From contig CAVTOA010000003.1 in NCBI GenBank assembly GCA_963736285.1, positions 124,001-188,000 on the forward strand: 64,000 nucleotides of DNA, read 5' to 3'. The position numbers were made by a program, and so were the translations under genes. Source of the stretch: CAVTOA01 sp963736285. GTDB lineage: Bacteria > Actinomycetota > Actinomycetes > Mycobacteriales > QHCE01. Shown here in pieces: positions 38,132 to 48,160 of this stretch. How positions within the stretch are numbered: the stretch's first letter is position 1; every line of letters begins with the position of its first letter. The notes below the pieces were generated by a model. The model saw only the letters and a list, made by a program, of their open reading frames with translations, ran no database searches and had not been told where the DNA came from.

Positions 38132-41100
38132 TCAGCTTCCTTGCGCGAATCGCCGCAGCCAGACACGCACGTCGAGCTCCTCGTTGTGCGCGGTGTAGAA
38201 CTCTGCTGATAGTGACGGTTCACCCTCGTGCACCACAGCGGCGAGCAGCGCTTCCGAGATCAACTGCTGGTGTGCGGTCCACGCACGTCGGGTGGCTTCG
38301 TCGGCGGTGTGCCAGCACAGCTCGATTCGGTCGACGACCTCAAGCCCGGCGTGCTTCCGCGCTTCTTGCACCAGCCGCACGATTTCGCGAGCAACACCAG
38401 CCTCCCGTAGCTGCGGGGTGATGGCATTATCGAGCGCCACCGTGACGCCTTGCTCCGTTACCACCGACCAGCCCTCTCGGGGTGTCTCAGTGATGATCAG
38501 CTCGTCGGCGGACAGCTCGACCTGGTCGCCTTCTACCCGCACAACAGCACTTCCGGCAACGCGCACCGACTGGGCTAGTGCGCTCGGACTCTGCCGATCT
38601 AATGGCGGCGGCAACTTCTTGGGTTTGACCGGCAAAGCGCCGCCCCAGTTCCCGGAAGTTTGGTTTGACCGCCACATCGACGAGCTCCCCCGCCTCCCCC
38701 AACCCAGCGACTGACTCCACGTTGAGTTCATCCGCGATCTGCCCGCGCAACTCGTCCGAAAGCTGCTCCCAGTCTGGTGTACTGACGAGCACTCTGGCTA
38801 ACGGTTGACGGATCTTTACACCAGAACCCACCCGGGCGGCCCGTCCAGCCTCGACGAGTTTCCGCACCGAAGCCATATGATTCCGCAGCTCGTCATTGGC
38901 CCATGCTGGCTCCGGCACTGGCCATTTCGTCAAGTGAACCGAGTCTGTCGCGCCCGGTGTGTACGCGCGGACCACCGATTGCCACACGCGCTCGGTCACG
39001 AACGGCACCAATGGCGCAAGTAGACGAGTAAGCCCATCCAGACACTCAAACAGCGTCGCCAGCGCTGCGGGATCTCCGTCCCAGAAACGCGCACGAGAAC
39101 GACGAACGTACCAATTGGACAGATCGTCAATGAACTGGCTGAGCCGGCGTCCAGCCCGGGCGGTATCGAACTCCTCCAACGCTTCGTCTACTTCGGACAT
39201 CGTGCTGGCTAACTCAGCGAGCGCCCATCGATCCAGTACCGAGCGCTGATCCGCTGCCAGCATGGCATCTGGTTGCCACTGGGCGATGGAGGCATACAAC
39301 GAGAAAAACGACGCCGTGTTCCAGTACGTCAACAGCACCTTGCGCACGATCTCCTGCAACGCGGCGTGCCCGACCCGGCGCGACGCCCACGGCGACCCCG
39401 AGCACAGCATGAACCAGCGCAGAGCGTCGGCACCGTGTTGCTCCATCAACGGAATCGGCGCCAGCACATTACCCAAGTGCTTGCTCATTTTGCGGCCGTC
39501 TTCGGCCAAAATGTGCCCGAGGCAGATCACATTTTCGTACGGCGACCGGTCAAAAATCAGGGTGCCTACCGCCATGAGCGTGTAGAACCAGCCGCGGGTT
39601 TGGTCGATCGCCTCAGAGATGAACTGCGCTGGATAGGACCGATCGAACTCGGCCGCGCTACCGTCGACGTGCGGATAGCCCCACTGCGCGAACGGCATGG
39701 ACCCAGAGTCGAACCACGCATCAATGACCTCTGGCACCCGGGTCGCTGTCTGGCCACAGCTGGGGCAGGCAAACGTGACATCGTCCACATAGGGTCGATG
39801 TGGGTCCATATTAGACACATCTTGCCCGGCGAGCTCGCCTAGCTCGGCCAGCGACCCGACGCATGTGAGGTGCTCGTCCGGGCAACGCCAGATCGGCAAA
39901 GGCGTACCCCAGTACCTGCTACGCGACAACGCCCAGTCGATGTTGTTGGTGAGCCAATCGCCGTACCGACCGTGCTTGATGTGCTCTGGGTGCCACTGTG
40001 TCTGCTCATTCTCGCGCAGCAGTGCGGCTTTGATAGCGGTAGTGCGGATGTACCAAGCTGGCTGCGCGTAATACATCAGCGGCGTATGACAGCGCCAGCA
40101 ATGCGGGTACGGATGCTCGTAGGGCTGCTCACGAAACAGGGCGCCCCGGCGCTGCAGCTCGGCAACCAGGGTGGCGTCAGCATCTTTGAAGAATTGACCG
40201 CCTACCAGCGGGACGGCGGCACCAAAGCGCCCATCCATCTCCACCGGATTGACCACCGGCAGGTCGTATCGGCGCACAGTCGCGAGGTCGTCAGCACCGA
40301 ACGCGGGCGCCTGGTGCACCAAACCAGTGCCGTCTTCCACCGTCACGTAATCGGCAAGCAACACCATGTGCGCGTCGGGGATGTCCACCAACGGCAGGGG
40401 TGGCTGGTAGTGCACACCCTCCAGCTCGCGCCCGGGCACCCGAGCAACGATCTCGGCGTCTTCGCCCAAGACCGCCGAGGCCAGCGATTCGGCAACGACG
40501 AATACCGGCTGGTCAGGTGCCCGCCGAGCAAATACATAGGTGACATTGGGATTGACCGCGACCGCGGTATTGGAGACCAAGGTCCACGGTGTCGTGGTCC
40601 AAATCAGCAGCTCCGCTTTGCCCGCCCATTGACCCGTGGTGATCGGCAGGCGCACGTAAACCGAGGGGTCGATGATGGTCTCGTAGCCTTGCGCTACCTC
40701 GTGGTCGGAGAGCCCCGTTCCACAGCGAGGGCAATACGGCGCCACCCGATGGTCCTGCGTCAAAAGACCTTTATCGAAGATCTGCCGCAGCGCCCACCAC
40801 ACACTCTCCACATAGGCCGGTGTCATCGTCCAATATGGATTGTCGATATCTACCCAGTAGCCCATCCGTTCCGTCATCTGACTGAACTCACCGATGTGTC
40901 GCTGTACCGACTCGCGGCAACGCGCATTGAACTCCGCGATGCCAAACCGCTCAATGTCAGGTTTTCCAGTAAAACCAAGCTCTTTTTCCACCGCAAGCTC
41001 AACCGGCAAGCCGTGACAATCCCAGCCGGCCTTCCGGGGGACGTGGTAGCCCTTCATCGTCTTAAAACGCGGAAACACGTCTTTGAAGACCCGGGCCTCG

Positions 41101-41312
41101 ACATGATGCGTACCTGGATTGCCATTGGCGGTGGGAGGTCCTTCATAAAACGTCCACTGAGGACCGTTCGCCGTCTGCTCAGTGCTCCGCGCGAAGATGT
41201 TGCGCTCCTGCCAGAATCGCAGGATTTCGTGATCGAGAGCCGGAAGATCGACCTGGGTAGCCAACGGTGCCGGCGTAGTTGGCGCCACAGCGTCCGGTGT
41301 CGCCTCGGCCAT
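38132..41312 (-). CDS. ileS: Isoleucyl-tRNA synthetase (single-base frameshift near the C-terminus)
   Basis: Start ATG 41312 (MAEATPDAV) follows AAGGAG; the longer open frame is not used. The HIGH-type motif is in GNPGTHHVEARVFKD and the KMSKS loop is GRKMSKHLGN, the eukaryote-like type 2 IleS found in actinobacteria. The first frame ends at 38487 without homology after EVAAAI. The C-terminal domain (VTETPREGW-like segment, LREAGVAREIVRLVQEARKHAG) is in another frame to 38132. Removing one base near 38600 gives 1,059 aa, the expected length. The gene is essential, so the break is probably an error. Confidence 0.93.
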
Positions 41313-41523
41313 GTTGTTACTCCTTCGCACACGTGCGCACCATGGCTGGCTGCGCAGGACTCGCCGCGGTGTGCGAGGACGAAGCTGGTGCGGTGACTGC
41401 CGGGTCGATACTTGTGCGGGAAGACTACCGCGTAGAGCACGAGGCTTCTTTCCCGCACTCAGTGGCTCACTCATGCGGAAACGAATGCGAAAAAATTTAC
41501 ATTACGCAACTAACGGTCATAGC

Positions 41524-42447
41524 ATGCGACTCATGCACATCAATATTCACATAGGGCGCATCTGCATTTTAGGAGTGGTTTCAACGACAATTTTCACTAT
41601 GTGCGCCGCCCCGGCGTTTGCCGATCCAAGCGCGCCAGAGACGCCGGCCCCCAGCGCCTCTTCGCCTGGCCCGACCTCGCCCAGCGGGTCAACGTCGGCT
41701 TCCCCGGCGCCGACAGCACCCACGCCGTCGTCCGCATCACCATCCGTCGCGGCTGTTCCGCTTTCTTCGGTCGCAGCGCTCAACTACCGCGTCTACGGCA
41801 CGCGCGAAGGCCTCGTCGGCGGGCACACCGCCAGCGGTCACACCATCGCAAACCGTGACCATTTCGTTGCGCTTCCCTCTCAGCGCGCGCTCAACCTGTC
41901 GGTTCAGGTGTGCTACGGCAAAACCGGCAAATGTGAAACCACACCGGTCTGGGACGTGGGGCCATGGAACACCCGAGACGACTACTGGAACCCGTCGTCA
42001 GCCCGCGAGTCCTTCACTGACCTACCACAGGGCAAGCCAGAAGCCCAAGCCGCAAAAGAAGACGGATACAACGGTGGCCATGACGAAGAAGGACGGGCGG
42101 TCAGCAATCAAGCAGGCATCGACCTCGCCGATGGCACATTTTGGGACGCGCTCGGCATGACCGACAACGATTGGGTTCAGGTCACATATCTATGGACTGG
42201 CGGAAATCAGACCACGATTAATTCTGGTGGCGGACTACTCAACGTCCGGTCTGGCGCCACGACCGACTCAGACATTGTTGCCGCCTTGGGCGACGGCAGC
42301 AGCGTTGTCGTCAATTGCACCGTCAACGGAACGTCCGTGGCAGGGACAGCGGGCACCACCAGCGCATGGGGTCGTCTTTCCACCGGCGGATACGTCGCCG
42401 CCGCGTACCTGAATAACGGCCAAAGCCTCGGAGTCGGCGCCTGCTAG
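41524..42447 (+). CDS. Secreted SH3-domain protein
   Basis: 307 aa from ATG 41524. A signal peptide (ending near AAPAFADPS) is followed by a Pro/Ser/Thr-rich linker (about 37-85). A domain with YGTREGLVGGHTASGHTI and VWDVGPWNTRDDYWN comes next, then a C-terminal bacterial SH3 domain (LLNVRSGATTDSDIVAALGDGS). Such proteins are inferred to bind the cell wall. It is divergent from ileS and converges on ndk with 3 bases between stops. An in-frame ATG at 41473 is an alternative start. Confidence 0.75.
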   Translation: MRLMHINIHIGRICILGVVSTTIFTMCAAPAFADPSAPETPAPSASSPGPTSPSGSTSASPAPTAPTPSSASPSVAAVPLSSVAALNYRVYGTREGLVGGHTASGHTIANRDHFVALPSQRALNLSVQVCYGKTGKCETTPVWDVGPWNTRDDYWNPSSARESFTDLPQGKPEAQAAKEDGYNGGHDEEGRAVSNQAGIDLADGTFWDALGMTDNDWVQVTYLWTGGNQTTINSGGGLLNVRSGATTDSDIVAALGDGSSVVVNCTVNGTSVAGTAGTTSAWGRLSTGGYVAAAYLNNGQSLGVGAC

Positions 42448-42450
42448 CGA

Positions 42451-42867
42451 TTACAGCGAAGGAAAGAAAATCTTCAGCTCGCGGACCGCGGACTCCAGTG
42501 AATCCGATGCATGCACGAGATTCTGCTGATTAGACAACGACAAGTCGCCGCGAATGGTTCCCGGTAGGGCAACCCGCCCATCGGTCGCGCCATTGAGACC
42601 GCGCACCACCTCGATGGCGCGGTCGCCCGACAGCACCAAGGCCACCAACGAACCAGATGTGACAAAGGTTCGCAGACCTGGATACCACGGCTGCGCGACG
42701 TGCTCCGCGTAGTGCTCGTCGGCGGTAGCAGCATCGATCGTGCGCAGATCCATCGCTTCGACTATCAGACCTTTGCGCTCGTACCGGGCCAGGATCTCGC
42801 CCACCAAGCCGCGCCGCACCGCGTCAGGCTTGATGAGGACAAGGGTGCGCTCGATAGCTTCAGCCAC
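42451..42867 (-). CDS. ndk: Nucleoside diphosphate kinase
   Basis: 138 aa. LVLIKPDAVRRGLVGEIL at the N-terminus and the phospho-histidine His119 in QNLVHASDSLESA are intact, with TIRGDLSL just before. It balances NTP pools. Confidence 0.97.
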   Translation of the reverse strand: MAEAIERTLVLIKPDAVRRGLVGEILARYERKGLIVEAMDLRTIDAATADEHYAEHVAQPWYPGLRTFVTSGSLVALVLSGDRAIEVVRGLNGATDGRVALPGTIRGDLSLSNQQNLVHASDSLESAVRELKIFFPSL

Positions 42868-42970
42868 GGTTTCTGCTCCTTGCGAGACTGGTGGGTCGGC
42901 TGATGTGGAGATGCCAGCATCCTCAACCGGCGACGTTTACCTCGCGTCGCGTCAGGAAGGACCTTGGCGG

Positions 42971-43537
42971 CTACGAAATCTTAGTGATGGGTTGGGCCCT
43001 CCGACCGGGGGGGGCATTGGCGGGGGCGCCTGACCAACCTGTTGTGCCCGGGCTGCCGTGCGAGGTCGACCGCGATCGAGCCGGACGGCCGCTGGGGGAT
43101 CTTGTTTGGACAGGCTCGGAATCTTGGCTCTGTTGTTTATTTACGACGTTTATCCGCAGAAAGGGAAAGAGCTTCTTCAGTCGCCACATTTCTTGATTAA
43201 GCGCCGCTAAAACCTCGTCTTCGTCTTGACTCGCTGGGCAATAGATGGCACCGCCTTTTGGGCAATCACGCCCTGGAAACTCCTTATTATTAAGATCCGC
43301 AAAATGGACTGGGGGATAACGCACAATGGTCAATTCTTGATGCTCTGAATTTTCAACTTTATGGTTACTTATCTTCTCACCCCATTCCCGAAAAACTTCT
43401 TCGTCGATAGCGAGATAGCTTGGGTACTTTTCCCCTTTTGGGTCAGGAAGGAATCCCTCTAAGTCAAGGTAGGGAAAGACAACTCCCTTAGGAGGGCTCC
43501 AATATTGCCCATACTTATCCAATGCCAGCCGGTTCAA
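42971..43537 (-). CDS. Uncharacterised protein, possibly the C-terminal part of the upstream ORF
   Basis: 188 aa from TTG 43537, with the frame open about 30 bases further upstream. It has no membrane segment. The body is soluble-looking (GVVFPYLDLEGFLPDPKGEKYP, KGGAIYCPASQDEDEV) and the tail from about residue 135 is Ser/Pro/Arg-rich. It overlaps the upstream ORF by 23 bases, and removing one base would fuse the two. An 8-G run near 43010 lies in the tail. No family recognised. Confidence 0.4.
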   Translation of the reverse strand: MNRLALDKYGQYWSPPKGVVFPYLDLEGFLPDPKGEKYPSYLAIDEEVFREWGEKISNHKVENSEHQELTIVRYPPVHFADLNNKEFPGRDCPKGGAIYCPASQDEDEVLAALNQEMWRLKKLFPFLRINVVNKQQSQDSEPVQTRSPSGRPARSRSTSHGSPGTTGWSGAPANAPPGRRAQPITKIS

Positions 43538-44006
43538 GGGAAGTGACGGATCCCGTGACGCCCAATTTGTCGGCTAAACATGCTGCGGCTGGTGCGGTTA
43601 ATTCAATCGCAGCAGGCGTTTTTGCCAAGCAAATTGCCGTGGGTGTAGCGTCAAAAAACGCCATCCAGTCTTCACCACGAAATTCTTCTTGCAAGTGTTG
43701 TATTAGTGCTGCGGACACGATGTCATTAAATTTCGCGGCAATGATGTGTGGATCATGATCATCCCCATTCGGGTTAGTACATACCGTGTGGGGAATTTTT
43801 TCGTGCGACACAAGCAATCTCAATACGGTTTCGGGTTCGTTGAGAACTTCCTTCACCAATCGCACTGTATCCAAAAGATTCAGCTCGGCAAATTTCGCTG
43901 AATTGTCTAGTATTTTCCTATCAAGGACACCTTTAGACTCTGGGGAGCAAATTCGCTCAATCAAGCCAATCCACATTTGGCGATTGTCTACCGCATTACC
44001 CATCAA
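43515..44006 (-). CDS. Uncharacterised protein
   Basis: 163 aa. Helical and soluble; segments include RQMWIGLIERICSPESKGVLD, LLDTVRLVKEVLNEPETVL and HDPHIIAAKFNDIVSAAL. No known motif. A+T content is higher than in neighbouring core genes. It lies between ndk and the DUF4233 gene on the same strand. It may be one gene with 42971-43537 broken by a frameshift near 43560. Confidence 0.45.
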   Translation of the reverse strand: MMGNAVDNRQMWIGLIERICSPESKGVLDRKILDNSAKFAELNLLDTVRLVKEVLNEPETVLRLLVSHEKIPHTVCTNPNGDDHDPHIIAAKFNDIVSAALIQHLQEEFRGEDWMAFFDATPTAICLAKTPAAIELTAPAAACLADKLGVTGSVTSLEPAGIG

Positions 44007-44038
44007 GGACTCCTCCCCGCTTACACAAACCTGGCCTG

Positions 44039-44542
44039 TCAGCTAGATAGAACTGTGCGGCGCACCCGCAAGACATATATCCAAATCGCCAGGAAAAGCG
44101 CGCCAATAACGATCAACGACCAGTGCACCAACCCGGCGATGATGATTCCGATTTGGACTACCAATCCGAGACGCCAGCCCCAGTCGCGTCGCAGCGCCCC
44201 CATCGTCAGCACACAAGCAAGGATCAGCGCTCCCACTACCCCCAGCGCGACGCCAGCGCCAGCGGAGCTGAATTGGCGCACCGGCTGCAGCGCCAGAAGT
44301 AGCACAATCACCTCGAGCACCAAGGTGCCCATGCCCACGCCGCGCACGGCAGCCGCTGGATTCTTGAGCCCAGACAGCCTGGGAGCGGGTGCGCCCGACT
44401 GTGAGCCAAGACGTTCGTGACTGGAGCCCCCGTCGTCGTCCCCGGTCTCCGGTCGAGTCTCCTGCTGGGAGCCTTCCGTAGCAGATTCTTCCTCGGTAGA
44501 GCCGCCGTTCCGCTTCGGTTCCTCTGTTGGCCCTTCCGTCAT
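44039..44542 (-). CDS. DUF4233 membrane protein
   Basis: 167 aa. About 60 acidic/polar residues precede four hydrophobic segments (beginning GMGTLVLEVIVLLLALQPV). It overlaps folC by 4 bases; DUF4233 genes are typically found right after folC in actinobacteria, and this association supports the call. Function unknown. Confidence 0.82.
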   Translation of the reverse strand: MTEGPTEEPKRNGGSTEEESATEGSQQETRPETGDDDGGSSHERLGSQSGAPAPRLSGLKNPAAAVRGVGMGTLVLEVIVLLLALQPVRQFSSAGAGVALGVVGALILACVLTMGALRRDWGWRLGLVVQIGIIIAGLVHWSLIVIGALFLAIWIYVLRVRRTVLSS

Positions 44543-45909
44543 CGCCGCACCAACCGTCGCACGTCAGCTGCGGTAACCACCGAGCCTGTCGCCAAAATCC
44601 CGACCCCCGCCAGCGAGGCATCCGCCGCGTCTTCCTCGGCCAACCGCACCGCCGCCTCCAGCGCATCGTCGAGGTGCGGGGCCACCTCCACCCGGTCAGC
44701 GCCAAAAATCGGCACCGCAATGGCGGCGAGAGCGTCCGCGCTCATTCTCCTCGGTGACGAATTTTCCGTCACCACCAATTCGTCAGCGACTGGCTCCAAC
44801 AACTCCAGCATGCCACTGACGTCCTTATCACCCAGCACGGCCAAAACCACCACGAGGCGACGAAAGTCGAATGCTTCGGCAAGTCCGCCCAAGGCGGCAG
44901 TCATCCCCGAGGGATTGTGCGCGGCATCAATCACCATGGTGGGCGAGGTGCGCACTCGCTCCAACCGACCTGGCGAACTCGCCTGCGCGAAGCCCCTACG
45001 GATGGTTTCCACATCCAGTTGCCGGTGCGCGTCCGCCCCCAAGAAGGCCTCCACTGTGGCCAACGCAATCGCCGCATTTTGCGCCTGATGCGCCCCATAC
45101 AGCGGAAGGAAAATATCGTCATACACGCCGCCGAGACCCTGCAGCACCAGCCGCTGACCGCCCACTGCGGGCTCCCGGTTGAGCACGCCAAATTCCATTC
45201 CCTCGCGGGCAACAGTGGCGTCCATTTCGACCGCTCTGCGCAGCAACCGCTCGGCAGCTTCTGGCTGTTGGGCCGCCAATAGGACTGTGGCTCCGGAGTG
45301 GATGATGCCGGCTTTTTCGGTAGCGATGTCGGCGATGGTGGGACCAAGCACGTCTTGATGATCCATGCCTATCGGCGTGACCAGCGCAACCTGGGCGTCC
45401 AGCACGTTCGTGGCGTCCCATTTTCCGCCGAGTCCAACCTCGACCACGGCCACATCCACCGGCGCATCCGCAAAAGCAGCGAACGCAATGGCGGTCACAA
45501 ACTCAAAGTAGGTGACGGTCTGCTCGCCTTGTTCCTTAGCGGCGGCGTCAATCAGGTCGACTAGCGGAGCTACCTCCCGGTATGCGGCCACGAACCGCTC
45601 TTCGGAGATCGGCACACCCCCAATGGAGATGCGTTCGGTCACACTGTCTAGATGCGGACTGGTATACCGACCCGGACGCAGGTCATGTGCCCGCAAAAGA
45701 GCATCGACTAATCGAGACGTCGTGGTTTTGCCATTCGTGCCCGTCACATGAATCGCCGGGTATGTGCGCTGGGGTTCACCAAGTAGATCGAGCAGCTTAA
45801 TAATGCGATCTCGATTAGGCACCATGCGTCCAGAGCCGCGCCCCAATAAAGCAGCTTCCACGTCCGCTGCGGTCAACGGCGTGTTCTTAGCTTCTCGCTG
45901 GTCAGTCAC
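44539..45909 (-). CDS. folC: Folylpolyglutamate synthase / dihydrofolate synthase
   Basis: 456 aa. The Mur-ligase-type ATP site is in AIHVTGTNGKTTTSRLVDALL, followed by GRYTSPHLDSVTERI, VAVVEVGLGGKWDATNVLD and VIDAAHNPSGMTAAL. It adds glutamate to folates. valS, which often precedes folC, is not present here; clpX lies upstream instead. Confidence 0.95.
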   Translation of the reverse strand: MTDQREAKNTPLTAADVEAALLGRGSGRMVPNRDRIIKLLDLLGEPQRTYPAIHVTGTNGKTTTSRLVDALLRAHDLRPGRYTSPHLDSVTERISIGGVPISEERFVAAYREVAPLVDLIDAAAKEQGEQTVTYFEFVTAIAFAAFADAPVDVAVVEVGLGGKWDATNVLDAQVALVTPIGMDHQDVLGPTIADIATEKAGIIHSGATVLLAAQQPEAAERLLRRAVEMDATVAREGMEFGVLNREPAVGGQRLVLQGLGGVYDDIFLPLYGAHQAQNAAIALATVEAFLGADAHRQLDVETIRRGFAQASSPGRLERVRTSPTMVIDAAHNPSGMTAALGGLAEAFDFRRLVVVLAVLGDKDVSGMLELLEPVADELVVTENSSPRRMSADALAAIAVPIFGADRVEVAPHLDDALEAAVRLAEEDAADASLAGVGILATGSVVTAADVRRLVRR

Positions 45910-45990
45910 GGCGCTGATGGTAGCCGGCGGCTAAACTCGCCCTGCGTTCACCGGACGCTAGGCACGAACACGAGCATGGATACGCCCTTA

Positions 45991-46095
45991 GAGCTGGTGT
46001 GGATTGGTCTGTGCCAAGGCCGCGAGAGCCGCCCTGTAGGGATCTGGATCGTACGGTGACGAGAACGCGCGGCAGAGACCAATCCACACGAGCTC
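45991..46095. repeat. Long imperfect inverted repeat between clpX and folC
   Basis: Arms 45991-46015 and 46071-46095 pair over 25 bases with two mismatches, around a 55-base loop. The right arm starts 5 bases after the clpX stop. There is no T run, so a simple terminator is unlikely; a processing or small mobile-element origin is possible. Confidence 0.65.
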
Positions 46096-46099
46096 TGCG

Positions 46100-47389
46100 C
46101 TAAGCGCTTTTTTCTTCTGGCTCGATCCTGGCCAGCTTTTCCCGCGGCACAATAGTGGGATTGACGTGTTTGAGCACCGCATCGCCATTAATGACGACTC
46201 GTGCCACATCTGATCGACTGGGTACCTCATACATGACCGAGAGGAGGACCTCTTCCATGATGGCGCGCAAACCGCGTGCGCCGGTGCCTCGCAAAATCGC
46301 CTGATCCGCGATCGCCTCAATCGCATCCTCAGAGAACTCGAGCTCCACACCGTCCAAATCGAACAGTCTGCGATATTGACGAACCAACGCATTGCGCGGC
46401 TCGGTGAGAATCTTCACCAATGCGTGTCTATCGAGACTACGCACATTGGTAATGACAGGAACGCGTCCCACAAATTCTGGAATAAGACCAAACTTAAGCA
46501 AGTCTTCGGGCATGACATCGACGAAAATGTCGTCTGCGGTGCGTTCAGAAAGACTGCGGATATCGGCGGTGAATCCCACGCCTTTTCGACCCGCACGCTG
46601 TTCGATTATTTTTTCCAAACCGGAAAATGCGCCACCCACAATGAACAACACCTTTGTGGTGTCGATCTGAATGAATTCTTGATGCGGATGTTTGCGCCCC
46701 CCTTGTGGAGGAACAGCGGCGGTGGTGCCCTCCAAAATCTTGAGCAAGGCCTGCTGCACACCCTCGCCCGACACATCCCGGGTAATCGAAGGGTTCTCAC
46801 TCTTGCGCGCGATCTTGTCGACCTCATCGATGTAGATGATTCCGGTCTCGGCCCGCTTGACGTCGTAGTCTGCCGCTTGGATCAGCTTGAGCAGAATATT
46901 TTCGACATCTTCGCCGACGTACCCCGCCTCGGTGAGAGCCGTCGCATCCGCAATGGCGAAGGGAACGTTCAACATTCGCGCAAGAGTCTGCGCTAGATGG
47001 GTCTTTCCACAACCGGTCGGGCCGACCAGCAAGATGTTCGACTTGGCGATCTCTACCGCCGGCTCGTCGGACTTGCTGGCCTTGCCCACCGTCTCAGCCT
47101 GAATGCGTTTGTAGTGGTTATAGACAGCGACCGACAACGCGCGCTTTGCCGCATCCTGACCCACCACATATTGGTCGAGAAACTCGCAAATCTCGACCGG
47201 CTTAGGCAGCTGATCGAGATTTAGCTCAGCGGATTCCGCGAGTTCTTCTTCGATGATTTCGTTGCACAAGTCAATGCACTCATCGCAGATATACACGCCA
47301 GGTCCGGCGATGAGCTTCTTGACCTGTTTCTGCGACTTGCCGCAGAACGAACACTTCAATAGGTCGGCCCCGTCACCCATGCGCGCCAC
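46100..47389 (-). CDS. clpX: ATP-dependent Clp protease ATP-binding subunit ClpX
   Basis: 429 aa. The zinc finger has Cys13, 16, 35 and 38 (LLKCSFCGKSQ, YICDECIDLC). Walker A is GPTGCGKTHLAQ, Walker B is IIYIDEVDKIA. The pore and ClpP-binding regions follow in the expected order. ClpX unfolds substrates for ClpP1P2, encoded just upstream. Confidence 0.98.
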   Translation of the reverse strand: MARMGDGADLLKCSFCGKSQKQVKKLIAGPGVYICDECIDLCNEIIEEELAESAELNLDQLPKPVEICEFLDQYVVGQDAAKRALSVAVYNHYKRIQAETVGKASKSDEPAVEIAKSNILLVGPTGCGKTHLAQTLARMLNVPFAIADATALTEAGYVGEDVENILLKLIQAADYDVKRAETGIIYIDEVDKIARKSENPSITRDVSGEGVQQALLKILEGTTAAVPPQGGRKHPHQEFIQIDTTKVLFIVGGAFSGLEKIIEQRAGRKGVGFTADIRSLSERTADDIFVDVMPEDLLKFGLIPEFVGRVPVITNVRSLDRHALVKILTEPRNALVRQYRRLFDLDGVELEFSEDAIEAIADQAILRGTGARGLRAIMEEVLLSVMYEVPSRSDVARVVINGDAVLKHVNPTIVPREKLARIEPEEKSA

Positions 47390-47419
47390 CGTCGACCATC
47401 TCCTAAGATCGTCGTGCGT

Positions 47420-48070
47420 TTAACCGGCTGCAACCGGCATTCTTTTACGACTATTCAGTATCTCGTCGATCAGCCCGTACTCTTTCGCCTCTTCGGCGGT
47501 CAAGAATTTGTCGCGCTCGATGTCTTTTCGCACCTCTTCCATAGTGCGACCAGTATGGCGAGACAGCATCTCCTCCAACTGCGTACGAATGCGCAAAATC
47601 TCTCGGGCCTGAATCTCGATATCGCTACCAGAACCGTAGCCGCCTTCAACCGAAGGTTGGTGGATCAAAATCCGCGCGTTGGGCAATGCCATGCGTTTAC
47701 CCGCTGTTCCAGCCGCGAGCAACACCGCGGCCGCCGACGATGCCTGACCCATGCACACCGTTTGGATGTCAGGCCGCACATATTGCATGGTGTCGTAAAT
47801 AGCCGTGAGCGCGGTAAACGATCCACCCGGCGAATTGATGTACATGGTGATGTCGCGGTCCGGCTCTGCTGACTCCAGCACGAGAAGCTGGGCCATCACA
47901 TCGTTGGCGCTCGCGTCGTCGATCTGCACGCCGAGGAAAATGATTCGGTCCTCGAACATCTTGTTATACGGATTGGACTCTTTGACGCCATACGATGTGC
48001 GCTCAATGAAAGACGGCAACACATATCTGTTGTGCGGACTGAACTGAGAAGGGGCGAGCAGTTCGCTCAT
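47420..48070 (-). CDS. clpP2: ATP-dependent Clp protease proteolytic subunit ClpP2
   Basis: 216 aa from ATG 48070 with GGAGG upstream (longer frame rejected). The catalytic Ser is in MGQASSAAAVLLAAG and the His in RILIHQPSVEG. Second ClpP of the paired actinobacterial set, upstream of clpX. Confidence 0.95.
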   Translation of the reverse strand: MSELLAPSQFSPHNRYVLPSFIERTSYGVKESNPYNKMFEDRIIFLGVQIDDASANDVMAQLLVLESAEPDRDITMYINSPGGSFTALTAIYDTMQYVRPDIQTVCMGQASSAAAVLLAAGTAGKRMALPNARILIHQPSVEGGYGSGSDIEIQAREILRIRTQLEEMLSRHTGRTMEEVRKDIERDKFLTAEEAKEYGLIDEILNSRKRMPVAAG

Positions 48071-48160
48071 GGGAATACCTCCGGTGATCGAAATGGGCCT
48101 GGCTGTAGCGAACATCACGTCGAAACGCAAGCGTGCGCACACGCTGATGTCGACGACGAC

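Noticed and set aside
39870..41396. 508-codon plus-strand open frame
   Set aside because: It lies entirely antisense to ileS; no family similarity, and codon use reflects the opposite strand.
41313..41523. T-box riboswitch upstream of ileS
   Set aside because: The leader has a short hairpin (GTGCGGGAA/TTCCCGCAC region), but I find no T-box core (TGGTACCGCG-like) and no clear specifier.
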